This document shows, piece after piece, positions 54,764 to 64,000 of a DNA stretch of 64,000 nucleotides. Positions within the stretch are counted from its first letter, which is position 1; the number at the start of each line of letters is the position of its first letter. The translations under genes were made by a program, and so were the position numbers. Source of the stretch: Nelumbo lutea (Eukaryota; Streptophyta; Magnoliopsida; Proteales; Nelumbonaceae); the NCBI GenBank assembly GCA_022828595.1, contig JAKGHH010000002.1, positions 73,938,383-74,002,382 on the forward strand. Direction: 5' to 3'. The notes beneath the pieces are model-generated. The model did no database searches. It saw only the letters and a list, made by a program, of their open reading frames with translations, and had not been told where the DNA came from.

Positions 54764-55634
54764 AATATAATAATCTTCATATATTTGCATAAAATATCTA
54801 CAATTTTGTATAAAATAAATATTAAAAAATAAACAAAAAGGGTTCATGTAGTGCCCTAATTGGTCGAAATTTCCACATAGGCACCTCCGTGACCATTGTT
54901 TTTATACTATGTCAGCACATGGCTCACCTACAAGTGTGGATAACTATGTCACCGAAGACCTTGAATAAAAGCGGAGTCTTATAGGAATAAGGATAATTAC
55001 TGCCTTCCAAGGATGAGCATCCTCGTCGGGAAGGTGGAGCTCCCCGTGGGCGACCTCTTCTCAATAACCCCGCAAGGAAAGTATCTAACTACAACTTGGA
55101 TACTTAATTATTTAAAGGCATCTCGTACGAAGGTAAAAGATCTTCAACCCGACCGACTCTATCACCTCATTGCTTAGTATTGACCCTCCACCTCGGCTTT
55201 ATTCAATTATATCTATTTGTACTTTCTTGTAGTCTTTAATGCCTATTAACAACATACTAGCAATTCGTGCAATGTACCCACAAATTTAACTAGTTTCTTT
55301 ATTTCATAATCATTAGATTGATTATATTCATTTATATTTATGGTAATATTTTGCCTCTGAAGCATGTTCGAACCCTTTATACAGATTGTAGACCCCTCTC
55401 CAAAAAACTATCCCATAGAGGATTTTTCTAACCTAAATATCCAATTGAAGCGAATGGGGAATGGGATGAAGTACAATTTTAGAAAAACAAATTTACTTTT
55501 GATAATAAAAGAGGAAATTGTCCGGTTCACAGTAAATGATAGGGCCATACCTTATTTATGAAAAGTTTTGTACTTTCCAATGAAGTGATTTTAACATCCA
55601 CATTGAATCACATGGTTTCCCCCTTTCCAATGAA
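54764..55634. other. Spacer with a decayed LTR-like fragment
   Basis: 54845-55230 shares short blocks with the possible solo LTR at 53332-53850 (CGAAGGTAAAAGATCTTC versus CTCAAGGTAAGAGAC). The rest has no recognised feature. Confidence 0.35.
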
Positions 55635-55775
55635 GTGGAATGACAATGGCACGGGTGGGGACGGAGACGGGGAGCCACTCTTTCAACCCCATCCCAGTCC
55701 CCACGGACCCCACCACTGGGTTTAAGGTTTTCTACATCCCCATCCCCACAGGGACTCCCATCCTCGCCATTTTTT
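55635..55775. mobile_element. MITE fragment with GGGGACGG steps
   Basis: ATGACAATGGCACGGGTGGG and CCCATCCTCGCCATTTTT are inverted. Similar in style to 49915-50430. Confidence 0.5.
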
Positions 55776-56166
55776 ATGTCAAGCTCATTTTATTTTATAT
55801 TTTTGTTTCTATTTCGTTTCAATTTTTTTTAAAATAATAAATTATAGTTTACAGCCCTATCAAAATAGATTCAAATATATCGAACATATTGACCCATATT
55901 ATATATATATATATACTTTTACAGTGGTCCCCACAAATTATAGAATTGGAAAAATAGGAAAATTTGCCATTGTTAATGATTAGTCAGTGCATTATTTGTC
56001 TTACTCGTGACCAAATACCTTTCCTGTCTCTAAGATATATACCGGAAATTGAATATAGTGTCTTTGAGGAGAATTTCCACCAACATTTTATTATTGACAA
56101 CAGTTAATTATCCATCTCTATCTATGTCATATTTGTTGCCATGATGATAAAAATAAATTTTCTATT

Positions 56167-56286
56167 TTAGGCTGTGTTTGGTTTGAAGGAAAAAGTAGGG
56201 AAAGGAAAGGAAAGGAAAAATAGAAAATTCTTTACAGATCTTATATGGGTTTCCCTACCTTTTCCTTCAGACCAAACATAGCCTTA
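56167..56286. mobile_element. Tourist-like MITE, 114 bp
   Basis: Body 56170-56283 between two TTA triplets. GGCTGTGTTTGGTTTGAAGG pairs with CCTTCAGACCAAACATAGCC. Confidence 0.85.
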
Positions 56287-56478
56287 AAATTTGCCAATGG
56301 CTCAATGTAATAATGCCAATGGGTCAGATTTAGCATGCATTAAACCTTAATCCTAACCTGATTAATGCTAACCTGACCTTGGGTCCGGTCAATGAGAATT
56401 TGCCACTTAACCTGATGCATTGAAATTCCTTTTCAAACGGTACAAGAAGTAGTCCAGCTCTCCCAAAAGAAATCTTTA

Positions 56479-56752
56479 GGCTGTGTTTGGATGCAGAACA
56501 AATTTATACTAGTGCATTTGTACTAGTGCAAATGCATGGGAGTGCAAATGTAAAAAATGCAAATTATTGTTTAATTTTGTTTTGGATTTTACTTTATTCT
56601 GATTTATGTCTTAATTTATTTCATTTATACTTCAATCAAACAAAATAAGCTAAAAATTGAAACATAAATGGTCAAATTTTACACTCAAATCATTTGTGCT
56701 GCCATGATTTTGCATCAGTGCAAATTTATTTCCATTGCAACCAAACACAGCC
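56479..56752. mobile_element. MITE with GGCTGTGTTTGG termini
   Basis: GGCTGTGTTTGGATGCA and TGCAACCAAACACAGCC are inverted. The interior has GTGCAAAT words, as in 40699-41645. TTA precedes it, but no TTA follows. Confidence 0.72.
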
Positions 56753-58019
56753 CCAACAACATTGTATCCAACAACACATAAAGAATATTTCATGTACATT
56801 TATGAGGAGATGTTTTTATGTGGCTATATGCTTATGCTTTCAGAGTGTTTGCAAAGTTTTCTGTTTTTAAGAGATCCCGTCATTACAAGTTAGAGTAAAG
56901 CTTGAGATTACTCTCCTTGATTTTTTAGAAATTGGATATTAGAAAGGAATGATTAATTAAGGGATGTTCAACAATGTGAACACTTTTTGTTTTCATTTGT
57001 TTTGTTTCCAAAAAAGATCACGTTTTTGAAACCGTCAAAATCAATTATGTGTTTTCTAAAACAAAAACCGATTTTGTCTCATCAAACATTTGAAAACAAA
57101 AAACACATATACAACCAAGAACATGTTTTTATGTTTTTGTTTTGAGAAACAATTTATTTTCAAACCAAAAGGTTTTGACTTATTTTTAAAACCAGAAACG
57201 AGAATAACACACTGGTTATAAAACTGATTACAAAGTATCATTATATAGACCCAATCCTGGAATCTTCACAAACCTTGCCTTATGCTTGTCCAAACTCGAA
57301 TGAATTGTTTAAATATCTTGGGTCATTCCATTGAGCCTTTTGAGCCTTAAGCCTACATCCACATATTCATGATTCCCTAGATCAAGTCATGTCAAAGAGT
57401 CCTTGTAGATCTAGAGCCATCAGTGGATCATTGGATCGGGTCGGGTTTTGGGACAGCATGTATCAACCCCATTTCGATTAATATTAGGAAAAATTCTTGA
57501 TAGGTATCTTATACTTTAGGTTGAGTGCCAATTTAATACCTGAACTTTAAAATATGATAATATAGTTCCCAAACTTTTATTTTGCAACAATCTAGGCCTA
57601 TCCTTAGTTGATTATTAGTTATGTATATCACGTGATCTCATGTGAGATTTAAGATTTTTAAAATATCAAAATTACCCTTACTTCAAGCTCTAGCAAACCT
57701 CCCAGCACTAGACAGCAAGGTGAAGATGACGACGACAACGATGACGAGGAAAGCATGACCGTGTATGCTTCGAAGGAAATCGACACTATGTTTGAAGTCG
57801 AGGAATCTTCTTCGCCATGACATACCAGTGACGTCGAGATTGGTGGGCCCTGTGAATTTTCTTTAGATAACAATATTTATTTGAAAAATAAATTTACTTA
57901 AAATAAATAAAAATTAAAAATTATAAATAAATTTTTAAATATGTTTTAATATATATAATATAAATAATATAATAATACATATATATATATATATATATTA
58001 TAATATTTAATATATATAG
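56753..58019. other. Spacer before the O-FucT-like gene
   Basis: 57485-57612 is half of the 48386-48815 MITE type. 57900-58018 is AT-rich with a (TA)n tract. No gene recognised; a minus-strand Ser-rich frame at 57658-57873 lacks any support. Confidence 0.4.
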
Positions 58020-59383
58020 ATAATCGAAATCGGGGCAGGGTGGGGACCTCAATCCCCATCCCCGACCCGATGGTGTCGGAGAAGTCGGATCCCAGTCCCA
58101 GCCGGGGATGGGGAAATTGCCATCCGTAGCTCACCCTGCTTGAAAGCCCAACCCATTTCCTCCCCAATATTGGGCCTGGTCCAAGCCCATTTAAACCCTA
58201 TTTTTTCCCTTGGGCCGTTGTTCCTCAATACTGGACTACTGGTGGCTGGAGTGGGGGCTACATCGACACCGACACCATCTTTCACATATGCTTGTGGTCT
58301 GGAGGGTGGAGCTCACATAACATAACTCACTACGTGTCAGATGACTGTTCCTCGAGTAATACACTTGCTGAGTACTGCTAAAAATCAGTTTGATCAGTCG
58401 ATACTTAAGTCATCGTTGTCGCTGAGGGGTCCAATCGTTGGTGGGTCCCACTTCCTTTTAGAGTCATGGGCCCACGATGAAAGATTCCATTCTGATGGTC
58501 GACACATCTCTTCCGTCACCTAGATCTTCTAAAAAACGCGGAAGCGTGCAGCGTCAAATTTGTCAATTTACTCAACTCCGGGCTCCAGCAAGCACGTGAT
58601 AGTCGTGCATGCAATCCCTGTCAGAGCCAGTCAGCCAGAGGATCGACAAGGAGAGGCTCGGACCCAGACTCGGAGGACGGGTGAGTCGGGTGACTTACTG
58701 AGCCCGGACCGATCCGACCTGGTATGAGTTCCGAGTTGATTCAACTTGCTTCAACTACAATTTTTTATAGTTATAAACCAGTTCGGCCATCACGATAGAT
58801 GGATCAGCGATCAGGCGGTCCCTGTGTCTCGAACGCTAATCGTTTACAGTTAAAAAACTCAAATCGTGTTCTTCTGTAAAAAACAAACACTGTTCATGGA
58901 GTGAACTGTCTGCAGATCTCACCACCCGCTTACTGTAAACTCTTAAAATACATGTTCTGTTCAACATTAGATGAAGTTTTACAATGAAGTTTCATCTTTC
59001 AATTCAAAACACACTTGAAATGCGATTTCAGAAGATGTTTTTCCATCGCAGGCATGCTTCTTCAACGATTTTGAATCCTATTTTGTTTTTCTTCTGAAAT
59101 TAGAGCTGCGGCTCTGTTCATTGTTCTTCCCAGATCTGATTTGTGTGAATATTTCTTTTTGGCAAACGAGATTTTATCAGTTGAGATAGGATTGTTATCG
59201 ATTTCTAATCTTGTTTTTTGTTTAAGATCGGGATTTGATATTTCATCAGTAGTTAGGTGCTTTTGTGCTCTATAAATGATGTTCATGGTTGTAGTTGCTT
59301 TGTTCTTTTTTATTTTTAGATGCAGATATTGGATTTGTATGTAGTGGTGGTTTTGGGAATCGTCTTGCCGTGGATGAATTAAG
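58020..59383 (+). promoter_or_regulatory. Upstream region and 5' UTR of the O-FucT-like gene
   Basis: 58030-58130 is a GGGGCAGGGTGGGG MITE fragment, and 58650-58760 has CTCGGACCC-type repeats. From about 58890 the sequence is more complex and T-rich, as in a plant promoter and 5' leader. A TATAAATG motif at about 59270 is a weak TATA candidate. The transcription start is not determined. Confidence 0.35.
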
Positions 59384-62300
59384 ATGATATTCAAATCGAA
59401 GATTAAGTGGGCTGCACTTGTGGGACTCATCTTGTCTTTGTTGTCGTTGTTGGTGCACCTTCTCCTTGCCAACTACTCTACTGCAGATTTAATACAGTAT
59501 ACTGCAATATCGAGCCTTGGCGAGGATTTTACCCCTAAATTTGGGAGACAGGTAAAATTTCTCATTGTGGGGACTTCGATTCTTTTGCTCCCTCTCCAGT
59601 ATTTTCTATGGTTGATTTTTGCATTGTTGTTTTGTTATTCTTCTGTCAGCTATTTGTTTATTTACATTTAGTTTTTTGTGTTTTTGGTTCATAAACACCA
59701 TGTTACAGAGTCTTAGATACAGAAACTTATGGGGAGTTGTGAAGCCTCTGGAGTCTTTGCAACCGTATGCCAATCCGAGAAGCAGATATCCTGGTATTAC
59801 TTGCTCAAACGTCAAAAATACTACTCTTTTTATTTTACTATTCTTTTCCTCTCTTGTGGCTTCTTAATCTAATCTAATCTAATCGGGAAAAGGCATGAAG
59901 TAGTGACAGCTTAGTCATTTTCTGACATCCCTGAATATAGTGGCTGGTGGCTTAGGGCCGGGTATGATATCCCTTAAGTTTCATTAGGACGGTGACATTG
60001 GAAATCTTTTAGTACCATTCTATTAAATAATCATATTTGTGCCATTTAGAATGATGATACATATTGTACCATATAACAGAAAATAGAAATCAATGTCTAT
60101 ATATATATAATTCCTAGACTAGGTCATATTTTTGGAAATTTGTTTTGTTTTTGTTTTTGATCAATAACAGAATCAATACCATTAATTAAGAAGAAAATTA
60201 GTACAATTGAAGAGAAAGAAGGGGGAAGGGATAAACTCTCTTAGCCCCTCCCCAATTGAAGATATTATTACAAAGCAGCCCAAAATAAGCTATTCTTTTC
60301 CACCCCTTGTTTAGCAAGTGTATCCGCAAAGGCATTTGCATCTCTGAAACCATGATAGTAGTTTACTAATAATTGGAGGTGGATAAGAGGATCTTTCTTG
60401 TCTGGTAAGTGTAAGCAGATCCAAAACTTGGGGTAGCACATTGGGCAGCATGGCCTTGTTAGTTTCTCTATCTTAATGCATATTGATCATCTGGATTTGG
60501 ATTGGTCATTGAAATCAATTGTTGATGGCATGTCTGATCGGTCGTTGTCTTGCTGAAATTATATTTAGAAGATTGAAAGAAAGAGAATTTAGGTTACGGA
60601 AGGATTAAGAGGAGGCTCACAGGGAGGTTTCTAATTGGAGGGATGCTCAGGACAAAGATGGGCCTGTTCTTCTTTGGTATAAGGGCAAGAAGGGTTGCAT
60701 TTACTTCTCGACTAACAATATTACCTCTGTACAAATTCATTGAAAACCTCAAGCAAACCGTCTTTCACAATTTCCTAACAATCCTGATAGAATGCCGTAG
60801 TAAAACCATTTCGCCCCGGGGCTTTAAATCTATCCATTGAGAAAACTGCCTTCCTTATTTTCTCTTCTCCAAAAATTCTTTCCAGCCAATGTGCTACCTT
60901 AGTTTCCACTTGAGGCCACTCAATTCCTTCCACACGTATTCAACATTCAAGGGCCTCCTAAAAATTGATTTGAAATGATCCACAAAAGTCCTAACAATCT
61001 CATCTTGATTGGTTATTTCTTGCCTTCTACCTCCAATCTAGCCGCATAGTTTTTCCTCCTCCTCCTCCCATTTCCCAAGGTATGAAAGAATTTTGTGTTA
61101 CCATCTCCTTTTTTTATCCACTTGCATCTAGATTTTTGTCTCTAACTAATCTCTTTCTTTAGTAAGACTTCTTCCATCTCTTACTTAACCCTACATCTCA
61201 ATTCTCTTTCCTCCACTGCAAGGGTCCCCTAGGCTTCCTTCTCATCTAGATCCTCTATTTTGGACAATAGATTGAAATTTTGTTCCTCTATTCTTCCAAT
61301 GTGATCCCTATTCAATTCCTTGATTTTCTCTCTCAACCTATTTAATTTCTTATGAAATCTCACCCCTTTCCAATTCACCCCTCTTAAGTCCTCCTACCAC
61401 CAAGCCTTCACTTTCCACACAAAATTTGGATGTGTGAGCCACATGTTTTCAAATCTAAAAGGGGTAGGGCCACTTAGAAAGGTTTCTGGACCTAACTTAA
61501 TAGGACAATAATATGAGGTGACTCTAGGTAAATCTCTACACACTAGGTTTCCTCCATGTGATTCCCGATCTTCATTAAAAAGAAATCTGTCCAGTTTTGA
61601 ACAATGTGGAACTTCTTGAAAGTTGGACCAGGTAAAGTGGGCTTGCAATAGGGTAAGTTCCTTCACTTCAGAAGATTCTATAAATTCATTGAACCTTCTC
61701 ATTACTAGTGGTCACCTGTTGGTTGGGGTTGATTTGTTTGACCATAAACTCAAAATCCAGATGCAACTCTCTCCTGTATAAAGTGTTTATTTACCTGAAT
61801 GTTTTTCCCCTTATTTTTTTATAAGTAACTGCAGCTTTAATTAAACTAAATCAAAGTGTAAACAAATGAGCTGACTGATTTCAGCACCACAAAGATGGAT
61901 TGATTTAATTCAGCAAAACAATAGAAGGTAGGAGGAAGGATTGAGCAAGAAAGGAAAATTAGTATGGAGAGTGTTGCCTTCGGCAAATTTTTGGACTGTG
62001 TGGATGGAAAGAAATGCGAGAATTTTTGAAGATATTGGGAAAACAGAAGAGGCAATTGTACAGGAATTGTGGGGTAGAATTCATTCTTGGGTTGCAGTGC
62101 ACAGATATACCATACACTTCTTTTTTGAATGCTGATTTGCTACTTTGTAATGTTTAATCAATACATTTTGTACAGGTGGAGGTAGTAATGGAAAAGCTTC
62201 CTTCTGTGTGGGTGTGTAAATTTCTTGTTATTAATACAATTCTTTACCTGTTTTCAAAAAAATAAATGGCAATTTTCCTTTTGCTTCATCGATGAATTAG

Positions 62301-63191
62301 ATTTTAGATTTGTAGTCCATTTTCATTGATCCTAGTTAAGGTTTTCAGGGAGAGAATCCAGGAAAGAAAAGAATAAGATATTTTACCATTTTCATTGTCC
62401 AGAAACTAATATATGGATTGGGATAATATGGGATAGAGAAAAATATAGCTTGTATGATATCTCATTAAGAGTCTGGAAACTTTTCGTGATTTCTGTTTTA
62501 GATTTCTTTATTATCATCCTTCCAATCTTTTACAGTTTCCAGTAGTAGCATATTAATATCCTCCATCCTACAACTTAATTTTGGTGTATCTCTTACTTTG
62601 GTTGTTACAGCTCCAAATGAGCAGAGCAATGGTTTCATTTATGCTAAAATTTATGGTGGATTTGAGAAGATAAGATCTTCAGTATGACCCTTTTCTCATG
62701 TTAAAAGTTTTTATTTGATGCAATTTCTATTGGGAGGTTGTAACATGTTTCTTGATTTGCTAGATCTGTGATCTTGTCACCATATCCAGGCTTCTAAATG
62801 CTACTCTTGTCATTCCTGAAATTCAGGAAAGCACTCAATCTAAAGGCATCAGGTTTCTCTTGCTAGCTTTTGTAATTGCTCTTGAATGATTAGTTTGTTT
62901 TCCCTTTTTATGGCACTAAAATATGGTTGTTTTTTCATATTATACAGTTCTAAATTCAACAGCTTTTCTTATCTTTACAATGAGGAGCAGTTTGTAGCAG
63001 CACTCTCAAATGATGTGGTTATTGTGAAGAGCTTACCAGACAGTTTGAAAGAGGCAAGGAAAAGAAAAGAGATCCCTACATTTAAGCTCAAAAGTTCAGC
63101 TTCTCCTAATTTCTACATCAATGAAGTCTTGCCCAAGCTAAAGAAAGCAAGGGTTGTTGGATTGGTGCTTGCTAATGGAGGGTGCCTACAG
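59384..63191 (+). CDS. O-fucosyltransferase-like protein (plant GDP-fucose protein O-FucT / DUF246 family), 5' part
   Basis: Five exons, 59384-59551, 59709-59793, 62611-62681, 62764-62852 and 62948-63191, join in phase with GT-AG introns to give 219 codons. The gene continues past the window. Residues about 9-29 ([20 protein letters not shown]) form a single N-terminal membrane anchor, as in Golgi type II enzymes. The body matches plant O-fucosyltransferase-like proteins: [55 protein letters not shown] and [16 protein letters not shown]. The segment with [12 protein letters not shown] corresponds to the conserved N-terminal block before the GDP-fucose-binding region, which would lie downstream. 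Known family roles are cell adhesion and wall-related glycosylation. The acceptor here is unknown. Intron 2 (59794-62610) holds LINE debris. Confidence 0.85.
60140..61715 (-). pseudogene. LINE pol remnant in intron 2 of the O-FucT-like gene
   Basis: Minus-strand frames give the end of an endonuclease domain ([31 protein letters not shown], about 61650-61560) and [20 protein letters not shown] (about 61490-61430). RT pieces follow ([25 protein letters not shown], about 60815-60660), then the tail of an RNase H ([16 protein letters not shown], about 60330-60280). A T-rich stretch at 60140-60160 is the likely poly(A) end. Internal parts of the RT are missing or shifted. Confidence 0.75.
61800..62275 (+). 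pseudogene. Second LINE fragment in intron 2 of the O-FucT-like gene
   Basis: On +, [20 protein letters not shown] (from 61965) and [17 protein letters not shown] match the zf-RVT tail of plant LINEs. An A-rich end (CAAAAAAATAAATGG) lies at about 62256. The upstream 61810-61930 looks like the 3' end of another LINE in the opposite sense. Confidence 0.62.
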
Positions 63192-63690
63192 GTAATGCAG
63201 CATTCTCAGACTTTGAAAAAAATTTCTTCTGAGTTCTGACAATGTATGAAGCGATTTCCTCTGTCATAGGGCCAACATATCAATCATTTTTCTTATTTAG
63301 GACTTCGAATGGATCTATCTTCTTGCTTATCTTCGAATTGGAATTAAGTACTATTATTTATCTTCTTTAAGGCTTTGAATGGTTCTATATTCTTCTTGCT
63401 TAGCTTAGTATAACTGAACAAGTACTAGCTGGAAAGCTCTCTTCCTGCAAATACTTCATCAGTCATCACTAAGTTACCTTCTGTAAAAGCACAAGTGTTC
63501 TTGTCAGTTGTCACCTGGGTAGACTGTTTTTCTATTGAATTGACAAGGATGGCCTAGCAATAAGTGGCAAGCTTTCGTATCAACTACATAACACATTACT
63601 TCATCCTTATGTTGATTTAAAAGAAGGCAATCACCCAATGTTGGTACAAACTATCTGTGGTCTTGTGAGGGTGATATAGACCTAACATTT
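63192..63690 (+). other. Start of intron 5 of the O-FucT-like gene
   Basis: Follows the GTAATG donor. No exon or repeat was recognised. Confidence 0.5.
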
Positions 63691-63790
63691 GGCATTTTTT
63701 TGGCGACAAAGTGGTACCCTTAGACTTGAACCTGTATTCTCATGCTTCTCAGTCTGACGTTTTACCATTGCACCAAGCAATGACTCTATT
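63690..63790 (-). mobile_element. tRNA-derived SINE-like element
   Basis: On the minus strand, TTGCTTGGTGCAATGGTAAA resembles an A box and GGTTCAAGTCTAAGG a B box about 40 bp later. It cannot be folded as an intact tRNA from what I see, so a SINE head or tRNA pseudogene is more likely. Confidence 0.4.
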
Positions 63791-63842
63791 TATAGTCTAA
63801 ACCTGAGAGCTCAAATCTCCCTTTACACACTAATTTCAACCA

Positions 63843-64000
63843 TGGTTTAAAGTATCGATACGATACGCCCCGTATCAGGGGTATCGTATCATAACTTTTG
63901 AAAAAGATACACTAACCCTACCTTTTTTTAATAAGAAAAAACTTATTTTTAGCTTCCCAAAAAACAAAAATTTGAAAAAAAAAACTGAAAAAACACACAC
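63843..64000. mobile_element. GATAC/GTATC-family MITE, cut by window end
   Basis: GGTTTAAAGTATCGATACG is a terminus like that of 14432-14634, followed by CGCCCCGTATCAGGGGTATC. The other end lies outside the window. Confidence 0.6.

Noticed and set aside
57658..57873. Ser-rich minus frame as a gene
   Set aside because: Composition comes from a GAC/GAT repeat stretch on +. No start context, splice sites or homology.
59062..59472. 136-codon minus frame overlapping the start of the O-FucT-like gene
   Set aside because: It is antisense to the 5' leader and first exon, His/Gln-rich by composition, with no family features.
63700..63785. Functional tRNA gene
   Set aside because: A-box and B-box-like words are present on minus, but I cannot pair an acceptor stem or place a clean anticodon loop. 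It is listed as SINE-like instead.

Overview
The window is nuclear DNA from a flowering plant. The evidence is spliced genes with GT-AG introns up to about 9 kb, a plastid-targeted NDH-biogenesis protein, a TOUSLED-type kinase, a plant exostosin-like glycosyltransferase and a plant O-fucosyltransferase-like protein. Ty3/Gypsy elements, LINEs, Tourist/hAT-like MITEs and SINE-like repeats fill the space between. The species cannot be named from the sequence. All four host genes are on the + strand.

Layout. (1) 1-8569: repeat-rich DNA, probably part of an intron of the TOUSLED-like gene. It holds a LINE RNase H fragment (about 590-1444), a degenerate chromovirus-type Gypsy element with both LTRs and a 5-bp target duplication (1533-6803), and a MITE nested in that element's integrase. 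(2) 8570-13745: the last three recognisable coding exons of a TOUSLED-like kinase. Its 4.55-kb intron carries a 5'-truncated antisense LINE and a hAT-like MITE, both with target duplications. (3) 13746-21300: a MITE-dense spacer with a chromovirus remnant. (4) 21414-22450: a two-exon CRR42-like gene. (5) 22451-36400: spacer with an eroded Tat-type Gypsy on the minus strand and a better preserved non-autonomous Tat-type LTR element (29609-35712). That element encodes gag on + and a Transposase_28-like, coiled-coil ORF on -, with no pol. (6) 36492-48149: a three-exon GT47 (exostosin family) gene of 475 residues. Its second intron is 9.2 kb and contains three solo LTRs of one family, each with its own 5-bp target duplication. 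(7) 48150-59383: AT-rich spacer with MITEs, (TA)n tracts and a pair of inverted ~0.9-kb elements built around a 14-bp quasi-palindromic array. (8) 59384-63191 and beyond: the first five coding exons of an O-fucosyltransferase-like gene, running past the window edge, with LINE fragments in intron 2.

The host genes are not an operon and show no obvious shared pathway. The kinase is a nuclear regulator, the CRR42-like protein acts in plastids on NDH complex assembly, and the two glycosyltransferases are predicted Golgi type II membrane proteins. Most of the window records layered transposon insertion. Exon phases are intact across all joins I checked, so the host genes look functional despite heavily loaded introns.
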